Positions 11,677-23,639 of a DNA stretch of 64,000 nt are shown in pieces. The translations under genes were made by a program, and so were the position numbers. Under the pieces are notes generated by a model. It did not search any database. It was not told the DNA's origin and worked only from the letters and a program-made list of their open reading frames with translations. The first letter of the stretch is position 1, and the number at the start of each line of letters is the position of its first letter. Location of the stretch: the NCBI GenBank assembly GCA_946807835.1, contig CAMPEX010000001.1, positions 6,773,001-6,837,000 on the forward strand, in the 5' to 3' direction. This DNA comes from Ailanthus altissimus. Its lineage: Eukaryota > Streptophyta > Magnoliopsida > Sapindales > Simaroubaceae.

Positions 11677-12942
11677 TTAGGCTTTGATTTGGTCAAAGGT
11701 GGTTGTTATGTTGTCAAGGGTGAAATAATTTGGAATAGTGGTCCAATGAAGGAAATGGGCTTTGAACAGTAATCCATTGGGCTTAGGTTGGACTCTTTTT
11801 TGTAATAATCTTTGGATAAGATCAAACCCAATAACAATATCTTTACCGGGTAAATCAGATCCTAAAAGCTTATGTTTTATCATTAGTCCAAGAAAGAACT
11901 TGAGATAAATTGTCTTACTGATAAGATTAACAGTAAACAATTCATCATTAGCAGCTCTAAAGGTTTGTTGGTATGGTTTCCAATACTAGCTTGGTAAGAT
12001 GGCTGGGTTCAGAATGGAGGCAGCAGCTCCTGTATCAAGAAGTCCTGAGACTTTGATCGGGTTTTCATACTTGGTGGGAAGTATTTGGATTTCTATCATG
12101 GGGACTGAAATTGAGGACATGAATGGATTGGTTAAGTGGTGTGGTTCGGGTTGGATTTTTAGGGAATCTGTTATGGAGTCTGTTTCTGAGTCTGAGGATG
12201 AGAGGACCAAGATTGTATCACTATCTGGTTCTGACTGTTCTGAATAGATTGATTCGAGATCAACCTGTTCTAGATTGCAATGGAAAACAGTAGTGATGGC
12301 AGCAAAGACTTTTTTCCTTTTGGCTTTTTGTGGGCACTGTTTGGCAAAGTGACCTTTTTGTTTGCAGATGAAACACCTGTTGGACTTTTTGGATAAAGCT
12401 GACCGTCGTTTGAAAAAACGTTTCTTCTTTAGCTTGTATGGAGACTGGAACTTGAGTTTCCTGTAGTGTTGTTTCTTTTTCACGTTACAGTTACAGCTTC
12501 CTGGTTTTGGGCATTTGATCAGCAAGTCTGGTCTTTCACATGCTCTTTGAATCTTTTTTCCTGTGTGATCAAAATCTTTGAAAAACTTGTGACATGCACA
12601 TAATTTGTCAAGTGCGAGCATGATGGATTGTTGAATGATGCCAATTGAGGCATTTGCAAGAGTTTGTCCTTTAGCTTTAATGATTCTGAGTGCTTCTTGT
12701 CCCAAGGGTTCTGGAACTGAATTCAGATATGCTTGTTTCAAGTTGGGATCGTTTATTCCAAGCATATAGTATCTGGATACCGCCTTTTTAAAATGTAGCT
12801 CAAGATCTTTTCGCTTGAATGAGCAACACTTTAGTTTGAAAAATTCTTTTCTGGCTTTATCCACTAGGTGTGCTTCTTCACCTACAAATTCTGCAAAGAT
12901 AAAGCTGATGAACTGTTCAATCGTGGGTGCTTGTTGTAGCAT
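11677..12942 (-). pseudogene. Pararetrovirus coat-like domain, CCHC knuckle and aspartic protease
   Basis: An open stretch of 318 residues (12942-11986) begins with a helical capsid-like part ('FVGEEAHLVDKARKEFF', 'LGINDPNLKQAYL'). A lysine/arginine-rich segment follows, then a zinc knuckle 'CFICKQKGHFAKQCP' (CX2CX4HX4C). After an acidic, serine-rich linker comes the protease motif 'GLLDTGAAASIL' near 12025-12036. A stop at 11988 cuts the protease, but the same frame continues through 11940-11677 ('GSDLPGKDIVIGFDLIQ'). This order in one frame matches the CP-protease part of caulimovirid polyproteins and also the gag-protease part of gypsy elements. The absence of LTRs and the downstream promoter favour the former. 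Confidence 0.85.
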
Positions 12943-13092
12943 TATTTAGCGATAATCTCCAAGATGTAGATACCAATACTTGAGAATTCCCTGGAATCTT
13001 GCAATTGCTTTGTGTATGACATTAGCAATGGTTTCATTTGGCTTTTGGGTCTCAGTTATACACCATGCTTGAAATTCAAAAATTTGTTCAAC

Positions 13093-14351
13093 CTATTTGA
13101 TAGGGGGAACGTCATCAAGAGTGAACCAGTGTTTCTTTTCGGATGAATTTTCTACAGGTCTTGTTGGTTGGGTCCGGGGAATAGGGTATGTTTCATCCAT
13201 AGAAGATGAACCATATTCTTCTATTTGAGGATGTGATGGTTGTGGGTCCGCAGGGGTGTTCATAAATTGAGGCTGGGTAACTGACTCTGAGTCAGAAAGA
13301 GAGTTTGGTGTAGACATGGTTGTGGTTGGCTGACTAAGAATAGAGAAAGTTGGTGACTTTTGGTTTAGGGCCATGAATTGGGCTTTGGAGGCTAGTGGAA
13401 ATATTTATGGCATCGGTGGGGCCATGGATGGCATAGAGACTTTTGGAAGTCTTGTCTGTGGAATTATTGGTTCTGTTGTGAAGGAAGTGATTGGGTTTGT
13501 TGACTCAGTACTGGATTTTGGAACTGGTTCTTCACGACTTGTACTGGCCTGTCTTCGAGTGTGTTCTTTTGTCTTTTTCTTTGGGATAAGCTTGGAGCTG
13601 TCACCAAAGATGGAGAAAGAACTGGTGCCAAAAGATTGTGACATCTTTGGAAGAGTGTCTGTAGGATTCCATGGTTGAACAAATTCATTCTCAAGACTTT
13701 GTAACTGAATCTTGAGATTTATCCTTTTTTCTTATTCTGTAAAAGGAAGACCTTGTCTGATAAGCTCATAAATATGTTCATGGAGAGTTTTGATTTTAAG
13801 CCGAAGTTTTTCAAGAATGGTTGTATGAGTGCTAAAGCCTGTGTCAACTTTAGCTTCAATCCGTTGCTGAGATTCTTCAATTCTCTTTAGGACTTAGTTT
13901 TATGTAACAGCATTTTCTGATTGCTAATTCAATACTGCTTCAGCTGGACTGATTTGCTCGTAAGAGCCATCTGGTTTTCAGATATTTGAATGTTTTACTT
14001 TCCACTGTTGGAAAGTATTTTCTTCTGATTTGGTTTGGGGAGTTAATGGAGGAAAGTCTGTTGGGGTGAACATGTAAGCTGGAATTGGTGTTGAAGGTGG
14101 TGTTGAAAAGACTTTGGTATTGGTTTTAGTTTTGGTGTTGAGTAAGTGACATAATAGTCAAACTTACCAGAGGGTTCGCCAAGAAGACCAACATCAGGGT
14201 CACCATCATCATATCTTTCTTTTAATATTTGTTGAGAGGTTTTCTTCTTTTGACTTTTTCTTTTCTTTTTTTTAAAGTTTTCATCATCAGAAAAAGGGCA
14301 TGATTGATATGAAGGACACTGACAGTCAAGGCTTACGTTTTTTATGCTCAA
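13093..14351 (-). pseudogene. Pararetrovirus polyprotein N-terminal part: low-complexity and coiled-coil region
   Basis: The viral frame can be followed upstream of the capsid part. There is a Ser/Thr/Pro-rich stretch (13093-13644), then a heptad-like segment at about 13700-13890 ('RIEAKVDTGF', 'EKLRLKIKTLHEHIYELI') that should form a coiled coil, then an acidic/basic segment ending at 14351 with 'RYDDGDPDVGLLGEPSGKF'. A frameshift lies near 14110 and several stops are present. The frame upstream of 14351 is lost and no movement-protein motif is visible. Overlapping plus-strand ORFs in this stretch are mirror images of the low-complexity sequence. Confidence 0.65.
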
Positions 14352-14599
14352 TCGTCAAAGTTTGATCTTTAAGGGAGATAAGGGATAAAACTATTTGTAC
14401 TTCAACACCCCTTTACCTTTAAAAAAATTAAAAATTAAAGCGGATGATGTCATCTAAGAGCCTCCATTTGTTGAAAAGTAATTAACGGAGGCACCTAACC
14501 TTTTGCAACCCGTAATTATAATTGTGTCGACAAATTTCATGTTAGTCTCTATTAAATGCATTTATTGAAAATTTAAATATCATTTATATAGTTTTTTTA

Positions 14600-15450
14600 A
14601 GTTAATTCATAAATTAAATATAATTTTAATTACGTTAAATATTATAATTATTTTAAATTTAATTTTAATTGTAACTATATTAAATGTTATAATTTCAAAT
14701 CTAATTTTAATTTTAATTATATTAATTATTATAATTTCAATTTTAATTATGTTAAATATTGTAATTTTAATTTTAATTATGTTAAATATTATAATTATTC
14801 TAAGTTCAAGTCTAATTATAATTATGTTAAATATTATAATTTCAAATTTAATCTCAATTTCAATTATGTTAAATGTTATAATTTAAAATTCAATTTCAAT
14901 TCAATTGTACTAAATGTTATAATTATATTCTAACTTTAATTTTAATCATGTTAAATAATTAAAAACTCTAATTTTAAATTCAAATTCAATTATGTTAAAT
15001 GTTATAATTTCAATTTCAATTATGTTAAATGTTATAATTTCAATTCTAAATTTAAATTCAATTTTAATTACATTAAATGTTATAATTCTAATTTCAATTT
15101 CACTTTTAATTATGTTAAACTCTATAATTCTAATTCTATTTTCGATTTCAATTATGTTAAACGTTATAATTGCAAATATAATTTCATTTTCAATTCTAAT
15201 TTCAACTTCAATTTCAATTACGTTAAATGTTACAATTCTAATTTCAATTTTAATTATATTAAACTTATAATTCTAATACCAATTTCAATTACATTAAATA
15301 TTATAATCTAAATTTTAATTTCAATTTAAATTATATTAAATATTATAATTTCGATTCTAATTCTAGTTTCAATTATGTTATATGCTATAATTATTTCAAA
15401 TTTAAATTTAATTTTAATTACATTAAATGTTATAATTTTAATTTCAACAA
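14600..15450 (+). repeat. Left arm: about 20 copies of an AT-rich ~30-40-bp repeat
   Basis: The core 'TTAAATGTTATAATT', preceded by 'AATTAYG' and followed by variable 'TCAATTTCAATT'-type filler, recurs about every 30-50 bases. Unit length varies because the filler varies. ORFs across it are low-complexity Ile/Leu/Asn-rich readings of the repeat and not genes. Confidence 0.85.
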
Positions 15451-15839
15451 ATCTAAAATTGGAAATTGGAAATATATTTTGAAAATTAGAAATTTGAATG
15501 TGAATTATTTATTGTGAAAGTTAAAAATTTGGATTTGTTTGATAGTTTATAAACTAAAAGTTGGAATGTTAAGATAGTCAAATAAATACCTTAAAAATTA
15601 AAAAATATCTAAAATATAAAAACATCCAAGAAAAAATAAAGGCAAAAAATAACCCAAAAGCTTCAATTTAGCCAAATACAAAAAGATTTAGAAAAAAAAA
15701 AGAAGAAAAAGGTCAAAACATAAGAAAATTATACTAATTCAAGACATGGGCTAACAAATCCAATCAGTCCAAAAAAGGCCATGTCCTTACTTGTATGAAA
15801 ATTAATTTTAACTTTTTGCACTTTCAACCAAATAAACTG

Positions 15840-17200
15840 TGAGCATATCCCCAATTTTGAAAATTGAATACAAGATGATTAATATATTGGATCCTATCAT
15901 TTTATTTGAAAGCTGTCTTGTTTCCCCCTAGTGCAATGTTATAGTTCATATTACAAACAACATGGTTTGGTAGATGAAATTTCACCCATTTTATACTAAG
16001 TTGTGAGTCAACCACCACTTTATATATGCCCCTACTTGTAGGAAAGGTATTTATAGTATTTGTGTCTATCACCAGCTCTTATATGAGTATATCCGCAGTA
16101 ATGAAAATTGAATAGATGAAGATTATCCTTAGTACAGGATTTCAGTCCCTATTACAAACAATATGGTTTGATAAACAAAATTTCATCTCCGTTATGCACG
16201 TTGTGGATACGTAATAGCTGTTTTATATATGTCCCCACTTGTAGAAAAGTGCTATTAATATTTGCACTTGTCACCAATTCTAGTGTAAGTATATCCTCAC
16301 TAATAAAAATTGAACAGATGAAGATTATTATATTATCCCAAAGCTATGTTGTTATCTTCTAGTGTAGAATATCAATCCCCATTATAAATAACAAGGTCCG
16401 ACAAAAAAAATTTCACCTGTTATGCATGAAATTATGGATGTGCAATAACCAATTTATGTATATCTTTATTTGCAGGAAAGGTGTTCCTAATATTTGCACT
16501 TGTCACCATCTCTAGTGTGAGTATATCCCTACCTTTTGTTGCTCGAATAGGTAAAAGTAAATATATTATTGAGATTCCATAAGTTTTATGTTGCAATCCC
16601 CATGTCAAGATTTTATTTTTCCACTTTAACCTATTATACATTAAGTTGTGGGTAAGTAATTACTGTTTTATGTATGTCCCCACTTGGAAGAAATGTGGTA
16701 TTTACACTTATTACTAACTTCAGTATGAGTATATCCCCATATTTTATTGCTAGAATAAGTGAAGGTAAAGATGTTACACATTAATATCGGGATTCCGTAA
16801 GTTTAATGTTACATTCCCATGTCAAGATTTTATTTCTCTACTTTCACTCGCTATGCATCAAGTCTTGAGTTTAAACAATACATTTTGATCTACTTTCACC
16901 CGTCATGCACTAAAGTGTTGATGCATAATCACTGTATCAGATATGTCCCCACTTATAGGAGTAGTATCCCTTATTTAAGCACTTCTCACCCATTGTATTA
17001 TACATATATCACCACTATAGCTTGCCTCAATAGGTGAAGGTAAAGATATCATCAAAATTTAGTTTTTTTTTGCGCCAAGTTGTGAGCGCGCAATGACCTC
17101 TTGATGTATGTTCCCACATGTTTAGATGATGCTCTTAGTATTTGCATGTTTCACCAATTGAAGAGTAAGTATATCTCTACTTATAGATAATTGAATAATT
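15840..17200 (+). repeat. Tandem array of ~200-260-bp diverged units
   Basis: A unit containing 'gagtatatcc', then 'aaaattgaatagatgaag', then 'aatttcacc...gttatgcat...gttgtgg', then 'tatgtccccacttg' and 'gtatttgcacttgtcacc' recurs with starts near 15844, 16085, 16288, 16520, 16730, 16990 and 17168. The copies are clearly diverged. The array fills most of the core between the two inverted arms. The short ORFs inside are readings of the repeat. Confidence 0.8.
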
Positions 17201-17619
17201 GTATAAATAAATAATCTTAATTAGATAGTATTATATATAATTATGAATTGAATATTTGTATTTATTAATTTATTATTCTGAATAAAAATCTTTTTTGAAA
17301 GTTTACAATTGTTTCAAATTATTATTTGTGTATTTAATCTTTTCTATTTTCTCTTAAAATAATTTTAATTAGTCTGTTATAATTTTATATTACACCAATT
17401 ATTAAAAAACTACTATAATACTCAATTCTAATTTAATCTTATCTAATCCAAACCTAATTAATTTTATCCAATCGTTCTCTTTACTATGTGCGTAACATCT
17501 TCTATAAATTATACCAAATATAATGTTTTTTAAAGAAATAAGATATAATATATTATTAAAATGCAAAGTATTTCATATACAACCGTGGACATGGATGATT
17601 ACTCTAGAATGGTAAAATA

Positions 17620-18695
17620 GAATATATTTAATGTAATTAGAATTAGAATTATTAATTTAATAGAATTGAAATTATAAAATTTAAAAGAATTGAAATTGAA
17701 ATTATAACATTTAATGTAATTAAAATTAGAATTGGAATTGGAATTATAAAATATAATATAATTACAATTACAATTATGAAATATAATGTAATTGAAATTA
17801 ATATTGGAATAGAAAATGGAATTATAACATTTAATGTAATTGAAATTGCAATTATAAAATTTAATGTAATTGAAGTTGAAATTGAATTTAGAATTATAAT
17901 ATTTAACGTAAGTAAAATTAAAATTAGAATTAGAATTACAATATTTAACGTAAGTGAAATTAAAATTTAAAAGTAAAATTATAATATTTAACGTAATATA
18001 AATTAAAATTTGGATTATAAAATTTAATATAATTAAAATTGAATTTAAAATTAGAATTAGAATTATAACATTTAATGTAAGTGAAATTAAAATTAGAATT
18101 AGAATTATAACATCTAATGTAATTAAAATTAAATTTAGAATTAAAATTATAAACATTTAACATAATTGAATTTGAATTTGAAATTCGAATTAGAATTATA
18201 ATATTTAACGTAATTAAAATTGAATTTAAAATTAGAATTGAAATTATAATATTTAAGGTAATTCAATTGAATTTAAAATTGAAATTAAAATTATAACATT
18301 AAGCGTAAATGAAACTAAAAATTAGAATTGAGAATATAACATTTAACGTAATTAAAATTTAATTTAAAATTAGAACAAGAATTATAACATTTAATATAAT
18401 TGAAAATAAATTAAAAATAGTAATTGAAATTATAGCATTTAACGAAATTAAAATTGAATTTAAAATTAGAATTAAAATTATAACATTTAACGTAAGTGAA
18501 ACTAAAATTGGAATTAGAATTATAACATTTAAGGTAATTGAAATTTAATTTAAAATTAGAATTAAAATTATAATATTTAATGTAATTAAAATTAAATTTT
18601 AAAATTAGATTTAGAATTATAATATTTAAAGTAAGCAAAATTAAATTTGTAATTGAAATTATAACATTCAACATAAATAAAATTAAAATTAGAAT
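17620..18695 (-). repeat. Right arm: about 24 copies of the AT-rich repeat, inverted
   Basis: The plus strand reads 'aattataacatttaaygta', the reverse complement of the left-arm core, repeated about every 40-50 bases. The Asn/Ile-rich minus-strand ORFs here (17599-18163 and 18411-18701) are by-products of the repeat. Confidence 0.85.
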
Positions 18696-18989
18696 TGCCA
18701 TTAAGCTCGGACTATCACTGCCACACAGTAATAATGTTGATTTTGAATCCTCTATCCAATCAATTTCAGAAAAGCAAATGCAAAAAAAAGGGGAATTAAA
18801 AAAAGAAAATTTTATTTTATCTCCTATACATATCGATCATGCAATGACTATCAATTTTGTTTTTATATATTCAATGCATTTCATCATACAATATGTATCA
18901 ATTTTTAAATAAATTAAATTAAATAAAAATTAAAAAGCTGAAAAGGCAGCAACAGATCACGTTCGACTTATTTTTACATTTGCCGTTGA

Positions 18990-19420
18990 TGACCAGCCAA
19001 CCATCATGACTGGTGGAGATTTAGTTCAAAACTGGTATTATCGTACTCAAAATTTCATGATGTACGCAATGGTGAGATATATTTCGTCAACAGAGCACCA
19101 AAGAGGTGCCAAATATAGGGAGAAGAGTGGCGGCCACTATAGCTTTGTAGTCAAATGACAACAAGTTGAGGCTCACCATAACCACCATTAAATAGATTGC
19201 CAGCTGACGACTCCATTGGTGATGGTGGTGATAATTCACTTGCCGCCAATTTTTGGTAGGGCCATGGTGGCCATCACTCTTCTCCCTACATTTGGCACCT
19301 ATTCGGTGCTCTGTTAAAGAAACAAATCTCACTATCATGTAGATCATGAAATTATGAGTCCAGTGATACCAATTTAAAGCCAAAACGTCACTAGTCACTA
19401 GTACCCGACCAATGACTGGA
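18990..19420. repeat. ~430-bp imperfect palindrome with coding-like arms
   Basis: The left arm (about 18990-19190) and right arm (about 19205-19420) are inverted copies at very roughly 70-75 per cent identity, with an apex near 19200. The plus strand of the left arm encodes 50 residues from 19006 to 19158 ('NWYYRTQNFMMYAMVRY', 'TEHQRGAKYREKSGGH'). The minus strand of the right arm (19398-19087) encodes a related run ('NWYHWTHNFMIYMIVRF', 'TEHRIGAKCREKSDGH'). Most differences look like simple substitutions with the frame kept. I do not recognise the protein. It may be a captured gene fragment duplicated head to head. A transcript could fold into a long hairpin. Confidence 0.7.
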
Positions 19421-19791
19421 GGTGGATGTGATAGCTAACGAATGTTAGTATGGGGGCCATGTCTGTCTATAGCCTTTTCCCACATGCTAGCAACATGACT
19501 TTTTTTTTTTCTGGATACTAACTTTTTGGTTTTCTCCTTACACAAACTCTTTTGTTACTTTTTACAATTTATTACTACCATTACTCAACTTGTAATTCAA
19601 ACCAACGCCCTCACCTTACTATTTTGCTACACAATGCATAAAAAGTTGTTGTCCTTTAACCTATAACTCTTTGTTCTTTAGTTATTCTTGTAACTCTACT
19701 ACTCCATAACTATAGTCCAATTAATTGTAATCTCTTACCATTTATTATGGCTCCTCATTTGCAATTTCTATAGCCAATCATCTAATACCAC

Positions 19792-22224
19792 TGACACGTC
19801 TGGAATAATAAATTCTATTCCAAGTGTAGGAATGTAAAAATAATAAATTAATCGATGAGAACAAGGTCAATCCACATAGAAGTATTATGTAGAGTAGGCA
19901 AGTAAATAATCTATAAAAAAATAAAGCAGTAAAGATACAAATAATAATATAAATAAAATTTAAGGTTAGGAGATCCACTCTTGGTATATGAAATAAGATA
20001 TATTCAATTTTCTTTTATAACTCAATTGAAATCCTCATATAAAGGAGGTTTCAATCGGAAGATATAGCAACTATGGATCGTCCCAATTTATAAATTAATT
20101 TGTATTCATTTCTTTTAATTATCATACGCCAAATCTTATAAATGGGTTCAAGTATTTATTATTCCAATCATTATACTTGTTTACAATAAGTCAAGACTCC
20201 TACTTTATAAAAAAAATTATATTTATGTTAAATCTTGTAAATGGGTTTAATGATTTATTGTGCCAACTATAAGGATTGTCTATAATAAATTAAGTTATGT
20301 CACTTTATAAGAAAATGTATCAATATTGCCAAAAAAAATGCAACATATATAAATTTAATTAACTTAATAATGTTTATTAAATTCTAGATTAAGAGTTTAA
20401 ATATATCTCATTACCTTACCAAGAGTTTTATTTATTTACCTTAGCACAATAAAAAAACAATCCTAATGAAATTAAAAGAAAGAAATGCAAGAAAAGATAA
20501 CATAAATTTTAAACTAATAAATAAAACAAATAATACTACAAAGAGATAATACCCAAAAAAGTGTTACTCCTAAAAATAAATAGCTCTATTGGGCATAGAG
20601 AAGCCACCTATTTACAAAATAACTTGAATGGTACAAGTAAAAAAAAGGCCATTACTATGATGAATTGTCGACAATTAAGGCTTATTCATATGCCAAATTT
20701 GATTCATGAATTTATCACCGATAACAGCTGAATTTGATTCACATGCCAACAGTAAAGTTGTAGATATTTGTTTTAACTTTTTAGAATGGGCAAGAAAATT
20801 TGTATTTAATGCGTATTTCTTAAGTTATGAGCTAAATACTAAAGCCTACTCAGATTGGGCCTGCACTGCAGATGGGTCATTTTCTAAGCCACCTTGCACC
20901 CTCGAAATTTTCAAATTACAAAATAAATGTGAAATTTAATATTGCTGTATATGTAATCAAGTATTCACAAGTTCAAGAATTACGCCAATTGAATTCCTTG
21001 GTAGAAAGTTATGCTTAAATTACTGAACTTACACTAAAATAGTTAAAAACTTAATTAGGTATAATATTGAAAACATACTCAAGTTAGAGATGTTAATAAT
21101 ACTAGTAATACAAAATGATAATGGAAAACCCTTACTAAATGTATAACTTTAAGTGTTCATCACATCCTCAACCAGTTTATTGCTACTCCCTAGCAATTCA
21201 ACCATAAATAAAATTTGGACTTTATGTAAGTATTTCAAATAAAACGTTAGTTCAAGATCATAGTTGCTGTTAAGGTTATTTCAATCATAACTTCTAAAAT
21301 CGTGTATGTATGAATTAAGTCGGAACCTTCTTACCATAAACCACAACATATATAACCTTGAAAATTTTCTCCAAGTAAAAGCCTTAACTCTATATCTTCA
21401 CAAGTAAATAACTATTTAAAGGGTTAAGATTTCACTCATTGAGTTGGAAAACAGATAAGTGCTAAGGAAAAGTCACATTTTAGAACAAGAAGACAAACTA
21501 ACATTAATCCAAAGATAGGAAAATTTAATTATTTAGAGTTACATCATTCTTTCCACCTACTAGGTTTTAGGACTTCAATGACTTTATTTGAATATTACAA
21601 ATAGAGCTTTGGTGAGAAAAAAAACTGCTTTCTAAAGTTTTTGTCTTCTAAAATTGAACAAATACTTTTTATTGAATTGAATTTTTTTCTTCTCTTTTTT
21701 ATTATTATTATTTTTACATTATGAATAACATAAAAAACATTACAAAATAAGAACAAATTCTCACCAAAATACTTTTCACAGAATTTGAAATTTTACTTTA
21801 AATCATCTTTCGACTAGACAACCAAATTACTCCTCAATCAGAACAATGTCATTCCAAACGAAAATTAACCAATTTAAAATATTAATAAAACTTCATAAGC
21901 TATTTTCTCAGACCTTTCACTTACTCATAAAACATGTGTGATATTAAAAAAAATGTATACTTAAACATGGTAAATTTCTTAGCTATATACATTGAATCAT
22001 CCTTCTTACCATAAAGCGTAGTATTGTGCTTAAAAAATGATTCTGAAAGTCATTATTTAGAAAAAGTGACTTAAATCGAACAATTTTAAAATTATATCAG
22101 GATAGCAAAGTGTCTCAAGAGTCCAAAAATTAACCTTTTACTCATGACATTTATGATGTCAGATAATTGTTTTATTTTTCAGTAACAAACTAATAGCAAA
22201 AATTAACACTAACATTCTATATCA
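19792..22224 (-). mobile_element. 3' LTR of the Athila-like element
   Basis: The minus strand starts TGATATAG directly after the polypurine tract and ends ACGTGTCA at 19792, giving TG...CA ends. Near its end it carries a 'tgtggattgacc' type segment that is common at the 3' end of Athila LTRs. Length is about 2.43 kb. The ORF at 20706-20939 inside it is not recognisable as a gene. Confidence 0.65.
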
Positions 22225-22225
22225 A

Positions 22226-22260
22226 CTACCTTCCTCCTAATCAGATTGAGACATTGTCCT
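22226..22260 (-). other. Polypurine tract region of the Athila-like element
   Basis: The minus strand reads 'ttgaggacaatgtctcaat' and then 'aggaggaagg' just before the LTR. Athila-like elements typically have a 'gaggacaatgt' segment followed by a purine run at this point, which primes plus-strand synthesis. Confidence 0.7.
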
Positions 22261-22374
22261 CAATTTTAAAGTATAGAAAGAGTATAGTATATATGATACC
22301 ACCTGAAATAGCTTTTATTGAACAAGAAAACCTGTAACAAAATAAATCATACTAACAAAATATTGTAAAGGCTT

Positions 22375-23030
22375 AAAAGTAGAGAGATTATAAATGGGAG
22401 TCAAATCTATCTTGCGTTTATTTACACTGTCATCAAAAAACCAATCTAATTGACTAAATGTTGAATCAGATAGAGGAATAAAAGCTTGTAATTGATTAAT
22501 CAACTATTCAACAGTTGAAACAGAAATAAAAATTTGTTGTGTAAAAAATGAAATAAATTATTTTTCCATAGCATGGTCAAGAAAAGATAAAAACTTATCA
22601 TAAAAATTATAAACATTTAACAAACCAATGAGTTTTTGGTGGATTTCCAAGATTGTATAGGAGAAAATTTGAAATATTTCTTCCAAAGTTCTGAGACCTC
22701 CTGATAGAGCTATAAAGGCATCTGTTTGTCCAAGCATATTAGCCATTTGCTCATACATAGATGAGACCTATAACTCATCCCTAATTGTTCATTCTAAAAT
22801 ATTCCCAATAGCTAAAAGTTTCAGGATGATACCCAAAACTCTACTGCCTTTATTTTATCCAGTTTTTGCCACATCACCCACTAACTCACTGCTACCTTCA
22901 TCATATACTAAATGCATTTTTCACTCAGCTAACATCTTACCAAGAGTTTTTGTTGCTTCTACAAACTCTATAGTATTCCCAGGACAAGATCCATAGAAGA
23001 CACAAATTTTTGTAAATCTACTAGCTAAGA
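22375..23030 (-). pseudogene. LOG-like: LOG cytokinin riboside 5'-monophosphate phosphoribohydrolase pseudogene, intronless
   Basis: LOG enzymes hydrolyse cytokinin riboside monophosphates to release the active free base. On the minus strand one frame runs from 'RFTKICVFYGSCPGN' (like the family's N-terminal RICVFCGSSPG) through 'SSMYEQMANMLGQTDAFIALSGG' and 'RTLEEIFQIF' to 'GLLNVYNFYDKFLSFLDHA' and a C-terminal part ('LINQLQAFIPLSDST'). The hallmark PGGxGTxxE box is degraded to SGGLRTLEE. At least six in-frame stops interrupt it, but the frame is colinear with no introns. Plant LOG genes normally have several introns, so this is probably a retrocopy. It lies in the same orientation as the surrounding gypsy element, between its integrase and its polypurine tract. 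A possible AATAAA lies just downstream (near 22313); no poly(A) tract is seen. Confidence 0.85.
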
Positions 23031-23236
23031 TTACCAATATTATTGTCCTTACTATAAATTTGAATGATTTTGAGTTCGTATGAAGATGCAAAAGTATAGC
23101 AGATTGAATTTTAAATGAATTTTTTTCATAAAGTCTATATGGGGAGTTGGTTATTGTTAGAAAAAAACATTGAATTTTAAATGCAAAATTTTCAAAAAAA
23201 AAATGGCTAATGTGCATATGTATAGATAGTTGTGAT

Positions 23237-23338
23237 TGTGGATTGGGATAGGCTTAAATGCCCACTATGGATTGGGATAGGCTTAAATGCCCACTATGGA
23301 TTGGGATAGGCTTAAATGCCCACTATGGATTGGGATAG
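23237..23338. repeat. 29-bp tandem repeat, 3.5 copies
   Basis: The unit 'tatggattgggataggc' plus 'ttaaatgcccac' repeats almost perfectly. It lies between integrase and LOG pseudogene in the Athila-like element. The near identity of copies contrasts with the decayed surroundings, so the array is probably recent. Confidence 0.9.
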
Positions 23339-23639
23339 ACTTCCTATCTAATTTTCTTATAAATTGGTAAACAAAGTCTTTTAGAATGTTTTCCATTTTT
23401 TAAAGAAAGGAGAAGAAAAAAGGATGATGATTTTTTTTGTGTACCAATTATTATGAAAATTTGACAGAATCGACTTGAAATGTCATGAAGTACTATTATT
23501 CGCCGCTTAATCGGGCATAAAATAAGACTTAAAAAAATACAAAGATATTAAACTAAACTGTAAATATAGAAAAATAAATAAATTTAGAATAATGTATATA
23601 TATATATATGAATATGTATAACAAAGATCATTTGGTCTC

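Larger units (their letters stand above)
8484..14400 (-). mobile_element. Endogenous pararetrovirus (Caulimoviridae-like), partial
   Basis: On the minus strand the order is coiled coil, basic region with CCHC knuckle, aspartic protease, reverse transcriptase, RNase H, an extra C-terminal ORF, then promoter, leader and Met-tRNA primer site. No LTR flanks the block. A promoter and primer site downstream of pol is what a circular genome opened at or near its primer site would give, as in Caulimoviridae, and is not the order of an LTR element. The RT style and the single long reading frame suggest petuvirus-like or related endogenous groups, but the genus is a guess. The movement-protein region expected upstream is missing. 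The sequence stops near 14400, just before the foldback-like element. Point stops and at least two frameshifts make it non-coding as it stands. Confidence 0.8.
14600..18695. mobile_element. Foldback-like composite element
   Basis: Two long arms made of the same AT-rich repeat lie in opposite orientation (14600-15450 and 17620-18695) around a non-homologous 2.2-kb core. The whole could fold into a hairpin with arms of about 0.9-1.1 kb. Plant foldback transposons have long inverted ends built from short tandem repeats, so this is the closest known class. No transposase, clear terminal motif or target duplication was found. An alternative is a satellite array that was inverted and then split. 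Confidence 0.5.

Noticed and set aside
11505..11696. Minus-strand ORF of 63 residues between protease and RT
   Set aside because: The conserved RT wording continues in another frame across this stretch, so this ORF is a shadow.
11999..12247. Plus-strand ORF opposite the protease
   Set aside because: Shadow of the protease/linker frame, with no similarity of its own.
14992..15270. 92-residue Ile/Leu/Ser-rich ORF that could look like a membrane protein
   Set aside because: It is the left-arm repeat read in one frame.
17599..18163. Long Asn/Ile/Tyr-rich ORFs
   Set aside because: Translation of an AT-rich tandem repeat. Composition follows the repeat, with no start context or domain.
23235..23340. 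CRISPR-like short repeats
   Set aside because: The repeats are directly abutting without spacers, and this is a plant genome.
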